A stretch of DNA of 64,000 nt from Primorskyibacter flagellatus (GCF_900176485.1 NZ_FWYD01000001.1:496001-560000), one strand, 5' to 3'. Counted from the stretch's first letter, positions 46,244 through 56,333 are shown. Made by a program: numbers and translations. Notes: generated by a model from the letters alone, not told the origin.

Positions 46244-46894
46244 ATGACAGCAAAGCTCCCCAGCGACGAGACCCTGACAGAGACCGGATTGGAGGCCTCT
46301 GGCAAGGGTCGCGTGCTGATTATCGCCTGCGGCGCATTGGCCCGTGAAGTTCTGGCATTGGTGCGGCTCAACCGCTGGGATCATGTTGACCTGCAATGCC
46401 TGCCCGCGATCCTGCACAACCACCCCGATCAAATCACCGATGCAGTGCGGGACGCCGTCGCGCGCCACCGCAAGGACTATGCCACGATCCAGATCGCCTA
46501 TGCCGATTGCGGCACTGGCGGGCAGCTTCAGGAAGCCTGCGCGCAGATGGGCGTCGACATGATCGCGGGCCCCCACTGCTACAGCTTCTTTGAGGGTAAC
46601 GAGGTGTTTGCTGCCCGTGCCGAGGATGAGTTCACCGCCTTCTATCTGACCGACTTTCTGGCGCGACAGTTTGAAGCTTTCGTCTGGCGACCGCTTGGCC
46701 TTGATCGCTATCCGCAGCTGCGCGACACCTATTTCGGCCATTACGAAAAACTGGTCTATCTGGCGCAAACCGACGACCCCGCCCTGACCGAAACCGCCCG
46801 CGACTGCGCCCAGCGGTTGGGCCTGGAGTTCGAACGCCGCGGCACCGGCTACGGCGACCTTGCCACGACGCTGACCGACTGGGCAGAGGCTTAG
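46244..46894 (+). CDS. DUF1638 family protein
   Basis: 216 residues. VLIIACGALAREVLALVRLN and HNHPDQITDAVRDAV open the family domain, followed by IAYADCGTGGQL and the Cys/His-containing GPHCYSFFEGNE motif. Members co-occur with corrinoid methyltransfer genes, as here, where it follows the corrinoid protein by 49 bp on the same strand. A role in corrinoid handling or methyl transfer is plausible but unproven. There is no signal peptide or membrane helix. The ATG at 46244 begins MTAKLPSDETL. Confidence 0.85.
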   Translation: MTAKLPSDETLTETGLEASGKGRVLIIACGALAREVLALVRLNRWDHVDLQCLPAILHNHPDQITDAVRDAVARHRKDYATIQIAYADCGTGGQLQEACAQMGVDMIAGPHCYSFFEGNEVFAARAEDEFTAFYLTDFLARQFEAFVWRPLGLDRYPQLRDTYFGHYEKLVYLAQTDDPALTETARDCAQRLGLEFERRGTGYGDLATTLTDWAEA

Positions 46895-46992
46895 CGCGGG
46901 GCTGTTTCAGCCAATCACAGGCGACAAACGCGGCTGCACGGCAAGTTTCACGCCCTGACACCCCGCGCCCACGCCAACATCACGCCTGCCCG

Positions 46993-48141
46993 TTACGCGC
47001 CAAGCGCGCGAAGCAGTTCCGGTGAGGGATCACCCGTGGCGGACATGCCGATACTGCTCTGATAGGCGGCGATTGCCTTGCGGCTGTTGGACCCGATCAC
47101 GCCATCCGCGCCGCCCGCGTCAAAACCGCGGGACGTAAGCCGTTGTTGCAGCCGAATACGGTCATCCTTGGTCAGGCCAAACCTGTCAGGCGGGAAGCTG
47201 GCACGAATTGGACCGCCCCCCGCGATACGGTCGGCAAGATGGCCCACCCCGATCGCATAGCTGTCAGAGTTGTTATAGCGTTTGATCACCCCGAAATTGG
47301 ACGTCACGGCAAAGCGCGGCCCACCCGGCTGAGGCTGGATGATCCGGCCCGACGGCGCGCCATTGCCAGCCTCGCCGCCCCATTTCACACCGCGCGTCCA
47401 GCCATTTTTCGCAAGATACGCCGCTGTCGAGGCGAGCGAATCTGACGGGTCTTCAGACCAGATGTCGCGGCGCCCGTCGCCGGTAAAATCGACGGCAAAA
47501 GCCTCATACGAGGTGGGAATGAACTGCGTATGTCCCATCGCGCCGGCCCATGAGCCCTTGAGATTGGAGGCCGCCACATCGCCGTTCTGAAGAATTTTGA
47601 GGGCCGCAATCAACTGCTTTTCAAAGAACGCACCGCGCCGCCCGTCAAAGGCCAGCGTTGACGTGGCAGAGATGACCGGTACATCGCCGCGCCGCTCGCC
47701 ATAAAAGCTCTCCAGCCCCCAAATGGCGGTGACGATTTCGGCTGACACACCATAGCGCGATTCGACGGCCGAAAGGGTCGCGCGGTGTCTGGCAAAGGCG
47801 GCGCGCCCCTTGGACACACGCTCGTCCGAGGCGGCGATCGCGAGATAATCCTCAAGCGTCCGGCTGAATTCGGTCTGGTCGCGATCCCGCGTGACGACAC
47901 CCGGAAGATACCCCGCGCCGCGAAAGCCCGCATCAAGCGTGGCGCGCGTGATGCCCTGCCGTTCCGCGCGTGCTCGGAAGCTGTTCACCCAAGCCTCATA
48001 GCCCGGATTGGGCACCGGCCGCAGATCGGTAGGCAGGCCCGCCGCGCCGCTGGGGCCGCGCAGGCCGACGGAGTTGCCACAGGCGGAAAGGCCAATCGCC
48101 CCCAGACCAAAAAGAACCGTTCTTCGCGTAGAGCGTATCAT
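46993..48141 (-). CDS. Lytic murein transglycosylase MltB-like with peptidoglycan-binding domain
   Basis: 382 residues. A lipoprotein-like or Tat-like leader (RRTVLFGLGAIGLSACGN, with lipobox LSAC) anchors it in the envelope. The SLT_2/MltB catalytic domain has the Glu in IWGLESFYGE and the AGAMGHTQFIPTSY motif. A C-terminal PG_binding_1 domain follows (about 320-382, DRIRLQQRLTSRGFDAGGAD). It cleaves glycan strands to 1,6-anhydromuropeptides. The ATG at 48141 follows a weak GGTGG; a start at 48156 is possible. It stands alone. Confidence 0.9.
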   Translation of the reverse strand: MIRSTRRTVLFGLGAIGLSACGNSVGLRGPSGAAGLPTDLRPVPNPGYEAWVNSFRARAERQGITRATLDAGFRGAGYLPGVVTRDRDQTEFSRTLEDYLAIAASDERVSKGRAAFARHRATLSAVESRYGVSAEIVTAIWGLESFYGERRGDVPVISATSTLAFDGRRGAFFEKQLIAALKILQNGDVAASNLKGSWAGAMGHTQFIPTSYEAFAVDFTGDGRRDIWSEDPSDSLASTAAYLAKNGWTRGVKWGGEAGNGAPSGRIIQPQPGGPRFAVTSNFGVIKRYNNSDSYAIGVGHLADRIAGGGPIRASFPPDRFGLTKDDRIRLQQRLTSRGFDAGGADGVIGSNSRKAIAAYQSSIGMSATGDPSPELLRALGA

Positions 48142-48364
48142 CTGACCACCATTCATTTTGCCAAAGCCTAGCGCAGGCCGCACCGGGCTAAAAGCGGGAT
48201 TTCACCACCGCGACGCAACAGGCGAAACCCGAGCGACATATCGCTAAACCGACGTCACTGCTTGAGGCCGGGAAAGGCACGATAGCGATCTGAGCGCTTT
48301 ACGATATCCACAGCGCATAGGTTGCCATGTACAGGTCACGCGCCGCTTCAGCCCGCAAAGCCGA

Positions 48365-49522
48365 TCAGAGTTCAATGACCCTGACGGAACAGCCTTTGGC
48401 CGCCAGTGCAATCCGGCCCTCGCAGAGTTTCAGGGCATCGTCGCCAAACACCTCTCGGCGCCACCCGTTCAGCGCCGCAATGTCACGCAGACCGGCTGCA
48501 AGACCATCCAGATCCGCAGCGGGCGCGATCAGTTTTGACGCAACGCCAGAGCTTTCTGATTTGGCCTTCAACAGAACCCGCAGCAGATCTGCCAAAGCGG
48601 GGTTCACCTGCATCTTTTCGCGGCTGCGATCGGGTTCCGGCAGGTTTTCCTTTGGACAGTTCATCCCGTCGGCAATGGCCTTCAAAATTCCATCGGCAAT
48701 ATCGCCCTTGCGGGCCTCGCGCAGCAGCAGGCGCGAACGCCCAAGCTCTGCCATATTCGTGGGTTTGGTCGAGGCCAGTTCCACCAGCGCGTCATCCTTG
48801 ATGACCCGGTTGCGCGGCACGTCGCGCCCCTGTGCATAGGCCTCGCGGAAGGTCGCCAGTTCCCGCACGATGGCCAGAAAGCGCGGCGAGTTGGACCGGG
48901 TCTTTATCCGTTTCCAGGCGTCTTCGGGCTGCGTCACATAGGTGTCGGGGCTGGTCAGCGTGCCCAGTTCCTCGGCCAGCCAATGATGGCGGTTTGTCTG
49001 CTCCAACTTGTCGGCTAGATATTCATAGATGTCGCGCAGATGTGTGACATCCGCCAGCGCATAGGTCTTTTGCGCGTCAGACAGCGGCCTGTGCGACCAA
49101 TCCGTGAAGCGCGAGGATTTGTCGAGCTGCTGTTTGGCGATCTTGCGCACCAGTGTCTCGTAACCGACCTGATCGCCGAATCCGCACACCATTGCCGCCA
49201 CCTGCGTGTCGAAAAGCGGCTTGGGAATGACGCCGGCATCGACGTAGAAGATTTCCAGATCCTGACGCGCAGCGTGAAACACCTTGACGACAGAGGTATC
49301 GCGGAAAAGTTCGTAAAGCGGCTCCAGCGACAGATCGCCTGCAAGCGGATCGACAAGTACGGCGTCATCATCGCTATCGCCGGGATAGGCCAACTGGATC
49401 AGACAGAGTTTCGAATAATATGTCCGCTCCCGCAGAAATTCCGTGTCAACCGTGACATAGGGCATTTGCCGGGCTTTGGCGCAAAATTCCGCAAGCGCCT
49501 GCGTCGTCGTCAGTGTCTGCAT
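48365..49522 (-). CDS. rnd: Ribonuclease D
   Basis: 3'-5' exoribonuclease that trims tRNA precursors. 385 residues. The DEDD exonuclease motifs are visible: VDTEFLRE (Exo I), VFHAARQDLEIFY (Exo II) and YALADVTHLRDIY (Exo III, with the Tyr of DEDDy). Two HRDC-type helical domains follow (RELATFREAYAQGRDVPRNRV). The start at 49522 gives the normal length. No operon partner is evident. Confidence 0.94.
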   Translation of the reverse strand: MQTLTTTQALAEFCAKARQMPYVTVDTEFLRERTYYSKLCLIQLAYPGDSDDDAVLVDPLAGDLSLEPLYELFRDTSVVKVFHAARQDLEIFYVDAGVIPKPLFDTQVAAMVCGFGDQVGYETLVRKIAKQQLDKSSRFTDWSHRPLSDAQKTYALADVTHLRDIYEYLADKLEQTNRHHWLAEELGTLTSPDTYVTQPEDAWKRIKTRSNSPRFLAIVRELATFREAYAQGRDVPRNRVIKDDALVELASTKPTNMAELGRSRLLLREARKGDIADGILKAIADGMNCPKENLPEPDRSREKMQVNPALADLLRVLLKAKSESSGVASKLIAPAADLDGLAAGLRDIAALNGWRREVFGDDALKLCEGRIALAAKGCSVRVIEL

Positions 49523-49607
49523 TCGTGTCTTCAGCTTCCTGCAAGGATGGCGGTTTGTCCGCACATTTCGTTGACGTTAGCGGGGATTCAGACGGATTGC
49601 CAGCGGG

Positions 49608-50198
49608 TCAGCCCAGCAGGAGAGGCGTTCGGTCATTACCGGCAAAACGGCGCAGGACCGCCGGATAAAGACGGTGCTCCATGGTAAGCACCCGCGCAGC
49701 GAGATCATCGGGTGTATCGCCAGCCTTTACCGGCACACGCGCCTGACCAAGGATCGGGCCGTCGTCAAGCTCTGCCGTGACCTCATGCACGGTGCAGCCA
49801 TGTTCGGCATCACCTGCTTCAAGCGCACGGGCATGGGTGTGCAACCCGCGATATTTCGGCAGAAGTGACGGGTGGATGTTCAGCATCCGCCCTTTCCATC
49901 CGTTCACGAAAGGCGCGGTCAGAACGCGCATGAATCCGGCAAGGCAAAGGATATCGGGGGCTGCCGCTTCCAGCCGGCCCAGAAGTGCGGCCTCAAACGC
50001 GGCGCGGTCGCCCTTGTAGGCGCGGTGGTCGATGGCGGCGGTCAGCACGCCAAGGGTTGCGGCCTTTGCCAACCCTTCTGCGTCCGGATCATTGGCCAGC
50101 ACCAGACAGGGGCGCGCCGGATGATCCCCGGTCATATCCTCGACCAGGCGCAGCATGTTTGATCCGCCGCCCGAAATCAGGATGGCGACTCGCTTCAC
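49608..50198 (-). CDS. purN: Phosphoribosylglycinamide formyltransferase PurN
   Basis: Third step of purine synthesis using 10-formyl-THF. 196 residues, GTG start overlapping the purM stop as [24 protein letters not shown] is the phosphate-binding loop. [22 protein letters not shown] contains the catalytic His, and the Asp is in [13 protein letters not shown]. Coupled to purM, a common bacterial arrangement. Confidence 0.96.
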   Translation of the reverse strand: MKRVAILISGGGSNMLRLVEDMTGDHPARPCLVLANDPDAEGLAKAATLGVLTAAIDHRAYKGDRAAFEAALLGRLEAAAPDILCLAGFMRVLTAPFVNGWKGRMLNIHPSLLPKYRGLHTHARALEAGDAEHGCTVHEVTAELDDGPILGQARVPVKAGDTPDDLAARVLTMEHRLYPAVLRRFAGNDRTPLLLG

Positions 50199-51241
50199 CG
50201 AAGGGAACCGGAATAGACCACGCCCTGTTTGGCAGTGACGGTGCCAAGTCGCGTGACGGTCTCACCGGCGTCGCTGAGGATCGTGGTCAGCGCATCGGCT
50301 CGGTCTGGCGCCACCACGGCGATCATCCCGATGCCGCAGTTGAAGGTCTTGAGAAGTTCCGCCTCTGCCATCCCGCCGGTTTCGGCCATCCAGCCAAAGA
50401 CCGGGGGCAGATCCCAGCTGTTCAGATCAATCTCGGCCCCCAGACCTTCGGGCAGTACGCGCGGCAGGTTTTCGGTCAGCCCACCGCCGGTGATATGCGC
50501 CAGGGCGTGCACGCCACCGGCGCGCACTGCCTCCAGCACTTGACGCACATAAAGCCGCGTCGGCGTCAGCAAAGCCGCGCCGAGCGTGCCAGCCTGCCAG
50601 GGACAATCGGCATTCCAGTCAAGGCCCGAAACCTCGACCAGCTTGCGCACAAGGCTGTAGCCATTGGAATGCACGCCGTCACTTGCAAGGCCCAGCAGAA
50701 CGTCGCCCTCGGCCACGCCTGCCGGCAGGTCCTGTCCACGCTCCATCGCGCCCACGGCAAAGCCGGCAAGGTCGAAATCGCCGGCCGGATACATGCCCGG
50801 CATCTCGGCCGTCTCGCCGCCGATCAGCGCGGCATCGGACTGCGCACAGCCTTCGGCAATGCCTTCGATGACCTGCGCGGCGGTGTCCGTGTCCAGCTTT
50901 CCGGTCGCGAAATAATCCAGAAAGAACAGCGGCTCTGCGCCCTGACAAACAAGGTCGTTGACGCACATTGCGACCAGATCAATCCCCACGCCCGAGACAT
51001 GACCGGTATCAATCGCGATCCGCAGCTTGGTGCCCACACCGTCCGTCGCGGCCACCAGAACCGGATCGCGGTACCCTGCCCCCTTGAGGTCGAACAGCGC
51101 GCCAAATCCGCCAAGCCCCGACATAACACCGGGCCGTTTGGTCCGCGCGGCCGCCGGTTTGATCCGGTCCACCAATGCGTTACCCGCGTCGATATCCACA
51201 CCTGCATCCGCATAGGTGATGCCGTTCTTGCCGTCGCTCAT
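50195..51241 (-). CDS. purM: Phosphoribosylformylglycinamidine cyclo-ligase PurM
   Basis: AIR synthetase, 348 residues. [15 protein letters not shown] starts the fold, [10 protein letters not shown] and [21 protein letters not shown] are the signature, and [11 protein letters not shown] is the nucleotide-contacting loop. The C-terminal [12 protein letters not shown] is also typical. First gene of the leftward purM-purN pair. No clear terminator or promoter was seen in the 145-bp gap upstream. Confidence 0.96.
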   Translation of the reverse strand: MSDGKNGITYADAGVDIDAGNALVDRIKPAAARTKRPGVMSGLGGFGALFDLKGAGYRDPVLVAATDGVGTKLRIAIDTGHVSGVGIDLVAMCVNDLVCQGAEPLFFLDYFATGKLDTDTAAQVIEGIAEGCAQSDAALIGGETAEMPGMYPAGDFDLAGFAVGAMERGQDLPAGVAEGDVLLGLASDGVHSNGYSLVRKLVEVSGLDWNADCPWQAGTLGAALLTPTRLYVRQVLEAVRAGGVHALAHITGGGLTENLPRVLPEGLGAEIDLNSWDLPPVFGWMAETGGMAEAELLKTFNCGIGMIAVVAPDRADALTTILSDAGETVTRLGTVTAKQGVVYSGSLR

Positions 51242-51386
51242 CGCTGCTCTCCACGTCGCCTGCGCGCGCCTTACTGGATTGACCGGGCAATCTCAATCGC
51301 AAACCAGCGATGCGCGCCTGAACCGGCGATTGCGCAAGGCTCGCCGCTACGGTCTGTCACGATACCGTCTTTGCGATGATCACTGC

Positions 51387-51968
51387 CTAGCCACCAAAGC
51401 CGGTGCGCCCCGAACCGGTTCTGCCAAAGCCGCCGCGGGACGTTGCGGTGGCGCGCGACATGGGCGTTTTTCCGGCGGTCGCCGCCGGGCGGGTGAATTG
51501 CGCCGTGTTCAGTTTTGCGGCCCCCCGGTTGGAGGAAAACGTGCTGGACCGCGCCGCGTTGGTGAACTTGCCATCCTTGGTCTTGTAAAGCGGTTGTGAC
51601 GCCGCCATCCCGGTGCGCCCGCCCAGCATGTTGCCGATCAGATACCCGGCGAGCAGCGGCATGAAAATGCCCCCCGATCCCCCCTGCTGGGCGCTGGCCT
51701 CGGTTCCGCAGGCACCTTCGCCGTGCTGCTCCTCGCAGACCTGCAAACTGTCATAGCGCGGCGCGGATTCGACATGCAGGGTCTCTGCCTCGGCAATGGC
51801 CGCTTCGCAATCCTGAACGGTGAACATGCCGCCACGGGTGGCCTCATCGGTACAGCTTTGCAGATCGGGATAGGCCGCGGAATCGACTTGCTCTTCGCGG
51901 CACCCCGCAAGGGTAAAGGCCGCAGCGCCCAGGATGGCGATGGCGACCCGATTGGAACGTTTGGTCAT
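51387..51968 (-). CDS. DUF1190 (YgiB-like) lipoprotein
   Basis: 193 residues. The leader ends in a lipobox (AFTLAGC), so lipidation is predicted. The mature part has paired cysteines (DLQSCTDEA, VQDCEAAI, LQVCEEQHGEGACG), a Gly-rich hydrophobic patch (FMPLLAGYLIGNMLGG), and a low-complexity Ser/Thr/Arg/Gly C-terminus ending GFGRTGSGRTGFGG. This is the YgiB/YjfM pattern. As in enterobacteria, it lies directly downstream of a glutathionylspermidine-synthase-like (YgiC/YjfC) gene with 47 bp between. The pair's function is not established. Confidence 0.85.
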   Translation of the reverse strand: MTKRSNRVAIAILGAAAFTLAGCREEQVDSAAYPDLQSCTDEATRGGMFTVQDCEAAIAEAETLHVESAPRYDSLQVCEEQHGEGACGTEASAQQGGSGGIFMPLLAGYLIGNMLGGRTGMAASQPLYKTKDGKFTNAARSSTFSSNRGAAKLNTAQFTRPAATAGKTPMSRATATSRGGFGRTGSGRTGFGG

Positions 51969-52015
51969 GTGCGGTCCTGTGTCTTGATCAGTTGTCAGTG
52001 GAGAACTAGCGCAAA

Positions 52016-53242
52016 TCACGCAAGAATGTAATGCGGCTTGAAGCGCGACAGATCCTGCGTGATCCGGGATTTGTCCTCGCGCATCCCGATCCCCACGCAG
52101 GTGTCACCGACAACCCACGCGCCCACCACCGGACGAAACCCGTCAAATTGCGGCAAGGGCGCGTAGGCCTGAACAATGCGCGGATGCTCTGCATAGTCGG
52201 TGTTCTGCGACCGCTCGACGGTCTCGCCCTCTTTCACGATCTCGACCGATGCGCCTTCCCGCGACAGGATCGGCTTGCGCACATACCCGGCGGTCAGTTT
52301 CGCCTCAGCCCGCCCGAAGGCGGATGCCACTTCGGGTGCCGCAGCGCCCCGCCCGGCCAATGCATCGCTGACATCCTGCTCGAAGAAGGCAGGAAGAAGG
52401 TTTGGATGCCCTTCGAACATCTGCCAGAGCACCGGCAGCAGTCCCTTGTTGGACAAGAGTGCTTTCCAAGCGGGTTCTAGGAACAGGCAGCCCGATCCGG
52501 CGATGTGACTGGCATAGTCATCGCGCAGCAGGTCTTCCCACGGATAAAGCTTGAACAGCACGGCGATGCGGCGATCCTGATCGTCGAGAAACTGCCCGTC
52601 ATCGCTAAGCGCGATCTTGTCCAGGTCGCAATAATGCGCGCCCAGGCCCGCCTCACGCGCTGCCCAACCCATCGCTTCGACGGTGCCGTAATCCTCCGGG
52701 TTGCCACCGACGGCGGTAAAATGCAGATCGCTCTCGGCTTCAAAGACGGCGCCGAACCGGGCCACCAGCGCTTCGTGGATGCCGTTGAACTGGTCTGTCC
52801 CGTCAGGCAGGACACCGGCGGCAAGCTGATCTTCCAGCCATTGCCACTGAAACGCCGCACTTTCGTAAAGCGAGGTCGGCGTGTCCGCGTTATATTCCAG
52901 CAGCTTCGCCGGGCCTTTCCCATCATAGGCAAAATCGAACCTGCCGTAGATTTCGGGATCCCCGCGCCGCCAGCTATCCGCCACAAGATCGCGATGCGCC
53001 TCGGGAATGGCCAAACGCTCCATCAGGGTTTCGCTGTCAAGGATATGGGCCACCGCCTCGCGGCACATGGCATGAAGCTCGGTCGCGGGATCCTCCAGAT
53101 CGGTTTCGATCTGTTCAAGCGAGAACGCATAGGCCGAGGTTTCGTCCCAATAGGGCTCGCCATGCATGTCAGCAAAGGTAAAGCCGACTTCCTTTGCATG
53201 GTCGCGCCAGTCAGGCCGCTCGGCCAAGTCAACTTTCTGCAT
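52016..53242 (-). CDS. Glutathionylspermidine synthase family protein, YgiC/YjfC-like
   Basis: ATP-grasp ligase of 408 residues, equivalent to the synthetase half of GspSA without the amidase domain. PWEDLL, SGCLFLEPAWKALLSNKGLLP and YVRKPILSREGASVEIV are characteristic, as is the N-terminal EYNADTPTSLYE nucleotide/substrate region. The substrate is unproven: family members outside GspSA are not shown to make glutathionylspermidine. The partner DUF1190 gene follows. ATG at 53242 follows TTGGGAGAAGCC. Two hairpins separate it from the upstream ABC operon. Confidence 0.85.
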   Translation of the reverse strand: MQKVDLAERPDWRDHAKEVGFTFADMHGEPYWDETSAYAFSLEQIETDLEDPATELHAMCREAVAHILDSETLMERLAIPEAHRDLVADSWRRGDPEIYGRFDFAYDGKGPAKLLEYNADTPTSLYESAAFQWQWLEDQLAAGVLPDGTDQFNGIHEALVARFGAVFEAESDLHFTAVGGNPEDYGTVEAMGWAAREAGLGAHYCDLDKIALSDDGQFLDDQDRRIAVLFKLYPWEDLLRDDYASHIAGSGCLFLEPAWKALLSNKGLLPVLWQMFEGHPNLLPAFFEQDVSDALAGRGAAAPEVASAFGRAEAKLTAGYVRKPILSREGASVEIVKEGETVERSQNTDYAEHPRIVQAYAPLPQFDGFRPVVGAWVVGDTCVGIGMREDKSRITQDLSRFKPHYILA

Positions 53243-53300
53243 CTGGCTTCTCCCAAGCTTACACTTGGGGTCTAAGCGGATTCGCATCGAGCGGCCAGCG

Positions 53301-53355
53301 CCGGTTTGCCGTAAACCGGGCAACTGTCTGACGGCGGTCCGTTTTACGGGCCGCC
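53301..53355. repeat. Two tandem hairpins between operons
   Basis: CCGGTTT-GCCGT-AAACCGG at 53301-53319, and GGCGGTCCGT/ACGGGCCGCC at 53333-53355 (one mismatch, TTT loop). They lie between the end of the ABC operon and the YgiC-like gene, both leftward. No U-tract follows, so they may be Rho-linked stops, mRNA 3' stabilisers or a REP-like pair. Confidence 0.5.
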
Positions 53356-53383
53356 GCTGACGAGACATGCAAGACTTCTGCGC

Positions 53384-54469
53384 TTAGTCGCGCAAGACCG
53401 CCATGCTGTCGCTGTCCCAGCCGATCCAGATCGGATCGGCCCCGACGGTCTGACCGGTCTCGGCATCGACAAAGGCGCGCAATGTGGCACCTTGTGCTTC
53501 TTCGACCATCAGATCCACCGCCATGCGGCTGCCGAGGAAGGTCTTGCCGACCACCTTGCCCTGCACGGCGTTTCCGGTTTCGGGACGGGTGGCGTGGAAT
53601 CCCAGCTTTTCAAGCCGGACCGATGCCGTAATCGGTGCGCCTTCCGGCGGCGCGCCAGCGGGGGCATGTCCGCGCAAGGTCTGGCCGAACCAGTCCATCA
53701 CCACGGCATCGCCGTCATGCCCGCGCATTTCACCCGAAAGCAGGTTGGTCTCGCCGATGAATTCGGCCACGAAACGGCTTGCAGGGTGGAAATACAGATC
53801 CTCCGGCGTGCCGTCCTGTTCAACCCGGCCCTTGTTCATAACCACGATACGGTCGGACATGGTCAGCGCCTCTTCCTGATCGTGGGTCACGAAGAAGAAG
53901 GTCTTGTTGGTCCGGCGCTGGATGGATTTCAACTCTTGCTGAACCTGTCCGCGCAGTTTTGCATCCAGCGCGCCCAGCGGTTCGTCCAGCAACAAAAGCG
54001 CCGGATCGGGGGCCAGTGCCCGCGCCAGCGCCACCCGCTGCCGTTGGCCGCCGGACAGTTGCGCCGGATAGCGATCGCCAAAAGCGTCCAGTTCAAGGAA
54101 CGACATGATCTCGTCAGAGCGCCGCTTGATGGATGCCTTGTCCATCCCCTTCAGTTCCAGCCCGAAAGAGATGTTCTGCCCCACGGTCATATGCGGGAAC
54201 AATGCATAATCCTGAAACACCATGTTCACCTGCCGCTTTTCAGGCGGCTGCGTCGTCACATCCTGGCCGTCCAGAATAACCCGGCCCGTGGTCGGACGTT
54301 CGAACCCGCCCAGAATACGCAGGGTCGTGGATTTCCCGCAGCCGGACGGCCCGAGGAAGGTCACGAACTCGCCCCGCGCGATGTCTAGCGTCAGATCGTC
54401 CAGCGCCACGGTGTCGCCGAAATGCTTCGAGACGCCCTCAATGCGGACAAGGGGTGTTTGATCGGTCAT
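53384..54469 (-). CDS. Polyamine-type ABC transporter ATP-binding protein, PotA-like
   Basis: 361 residues. ABC domain 1-235: Walker A GPSGCGKST, Q-loop VFQDYALFPHMTV, signature LSGGQRQRVALARAL, Walker B ALLLLDEPLGALD, His-loop FFVTHDQEEAL. The C-terminal TOBE/OB regulatory domain (about 270-355) is typical of PotA/spermidine-putrescine and iron-type importers. Last gene of the ten-gene leftward operon. Its ATG overlaps the stop of the preceding permease gene. Energises import of the substrate bound by the protein encoded at 56.3-57.4 kb. Confidence 0.93.
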   Translation of the reverse strand: MTDQTPLVRIEGVSKHFGDTVALDDLTLDIARGEFVTFLGPSGCGKSTTLRILGGFERPTTGRVILDGQDVTTQPPEKRQVNMVFQDYALFPHMTVGQNISFGLELKGMDKASIKRRSDEIMSFLELDAFGDRYPAQLSGGQRQRVALARALAPDPALLLLDEPLGALDAKLRGQVQQELKSIQRRTNKTFFFVTHDQEEALTMSDRIVVMNKGRVEQDGTPEDLYFHPASRFVAEFIGETNLLSGEMRGHDGDAVVMDWFGQTLRGHAPAGAPPEGAPITASVRLEKLGFHATRPETGNAVQGKVVGKTFLGSRMAVDLMVEEAQGATLRAFVDAETGQTVGADPIWIGWDSDSMAVLRD

Positions 54470-55257
54470 GCTTTGGTGTCCTTGTTCATGCGGCGGGTGA
54501 AACGCTCTGCCCAGATGCCGATGGCGGCGGTCAGGACAAGCGCCACTGTGGCGATGGCGTTGATCTCGGGCGACATGCCCGATTTCAGCTTTGCGAAGAT
54601 CAGCACCGGCAGGGTCGGCTCATAGCCACCAAGGAAGAAGGAGCGGACAAAATCGTCAAAGCTGAGGAGAAGACAGAAGATGCTGGCCCCCAGAATGGCC
54701 GGCACAAGATAGGGCAGCGTGATGCGCAGAAAGGCGATGATCGGGTCGGCGCCAAGGTCGCGCGCGGCCTCAAGCTGGCTTTTCGGCAAGGTGGACAGCC
54801 GCGCCATGACGACAAGCACCACGAAAGGCACGTTATGCACGGCATGCGCCCAGACAATCGCGCCCATTCCGGGCTCTATCCCCAGATAACGGGCATAGAT
54901 CCGGAACGCGATGGCCGAGATGATACCCGGCACCAGCGCCGGCAGAACCGTCATCCCGAAAATGGCCGTCCGGCCCCAGAATTTGCGCCCCTCAAGCAAC
55001 ACGGCGATCCATGTCCCGACAGCCACGGAAATCAGCGTAGCCAGCACGGCGATGGCAGCGGAATAGCCAAGGGTCGAGAGAATCTCGGCATCGGCGAACA
55101 CCCCGGTATACCAGTCAAGCGTCCATGACTTGATCGGGAAGCCGATGAATTTGCTGTCCTTGAAGCCCATCAGGATCATCAGGATCAGCGGAACAAAGAC
55201 ATAGAGCACGAACGCCCAATAGACGCAGGATAGCAGAATACGGTTGCCGCGGTTCAT
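54466..55257 (-). CDS. ABC transporter permease, PotC-like
   Basis: 263 residues with six membrane segments. The BPD transport EAA loop appears as EAARDLGADPIIAFLRITLP, in the second half. The N-terminus MNRGNRILLSCVYWAFVLYVFVP is typical of PotC. It overlaps both neighbours by ATGA junctions, so the stoichiometry of the two permeases and the ATPase is probably coupled through translation. Confidence 0.92.
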   Translation of the reverse strand: MNRGNRILLSCVYWAFVLYVFVPLILMILMGFKDSKFIGFPIKSWTLDWYTGVFADAEILSTLGYSAAIAVLATLISVAVGTWIAVLLEGRKFWGRTAIFGMTVLPALVPGIISAIAFRIYARYLGIEPGMGAIVWAHAVHNVPFVVLVVMARLSTLPKSQLEAARDLGADPIIAFLRITLPYLVPAILGASIFCLLLSFDDFVRSFFLGGYEPTLPVLIFAKLKSGMSPEINAIATVALVLTAAIGIWAERFTRRMNKDTKA

Positions 55258-56240
55258 TTTGTATCTCCCTTGCGCAGGGCGTTCATCAGTTTCTGGAATA
55301 CGGCCGTCAGGACCAGAGCCGCAAAGAACATGATCGTGGCAAAGGCCGCGCCTGTCGGCCATTGATCACCCGCCACATGGAAGAAACCGGCAATGGTTTC
55401 GGCAAAGGTGGTGGTCGATGGCCCACCCAGAAGAACCGGCGTGGCGTAGAACCCTGTCGAGATCAGGAAGACCAGCGTACAGCCCGACGAAATCCCCTCG
55501 ATCGTCAGGGGCAGCGTCACCCGGCGGAACCGGGTCCATGCCCCTGCCCCCAGATCGGCGGCGGCCTCATTATAGCTGCGCGGCAGTTTCTCCAGCGCGG
55601 AATAGAGCGGCAGCAACATATAAAGCGCGGTCAGGTAGACGATGCCCACCCCCATGGAAAAGCTGGTATACATGAACGGGATCGGCCGGTCGATCAGTCC
55701 CAATGTCTTGAGCACAAGGTTCAGCGCTCCGGTATTGCCCAGCAGGATCATGATCGCATAGGTGCGCACGATCTCGCCCACCCAGAACGGGATCAGCAGC
55801 AGCAAAAGAAACAGCATCTGGTTCTTGCGGCTGACATGCCGGGCCAGAAAATAGGCGACCGGATAGGTCAGGATCAGTGTGCAGAAAGTGAACCCGCCCG
55901 CGAAGATCAATGTGCGGAAAAACGGCTGCCAGAAGATCTGATCGCCGAAGAAGCGCGCGTAATTGTCCAGTGTGAAATGCTGCTCTACCCCGGGGGCCAC
56001 CGGATAGGCATCTGTCAGGCTGACCCTGACCATCTGCAACATCGGGCCAAGATGCTGGGTCAGCACCCAGAGCAGCGGAAAGATTGCAAGGATCAGGAAC
56101 TGCCGGCGCGGAGACGCCGTGACCAACCCCATCAGCGCGCGATAAGGTGACCAGTTGGACAGACGCCCCCAGAAGGTGCGCCCGACCCCGGTATGCGCGT
56201 CGACATCCTGGGTGGCGCGCGAGGCTGCCTCATTGCTCAT
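55254..56240 (-). CDS. ABC transporter permease, PotB-like
   Basis: 328 residues. A longer soluble N-terminus (about 55 residues) is followed by six membrane segments. The EAA loop is NEAAADLGAGAWTRFRRVTLPL. The helices around YPVAYFLARHVSRKNQML and PFWVGEIVRTYAIMILLGN match PotB-type permeases. ATG at 56240 follows AAAGAGGACC. Partner of the PotC-like subunit. Confidence 0.92.
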   Translation of the reverse strand: MSNEAASRATQDVDAHTGVGRTFWGRLSNWSPYRALMGLVTASPRRQFLILAIFPLLWVLTQHLGPMLQMVRVSLTDAYPVAPGVEQHFTLDNYARFFGDQIFWQPFFRTLIFAGGFTFCTLILTYPVAYFLARHVSRKNQMLFLLLLLIPFWVGEIVRTYAIMILLGNTGALNLVLKTLGLIDRPIPFMYTSFSMGVGIVYLTALYMLLPLYSALEKLPRSYNEAAADLGAGAWTRFRRVTLPLTIEGISSGCTLVFLISTGFYATPVLLGGPSTTTFAETIAGFFHVAGDQWPTGAAFATIMFFAALVLTAVFQKLMNALRKGDTK

Positions 56241-56333
56241 ACGGGGGTCCTCTTTCAAGAAGATCTGGTGTGAAGGTTTGTGGTGCCCTGCCCGCCAGAT
56301 TGGGCGGACAAGGGCAATTCTCTGTTGACGCGA

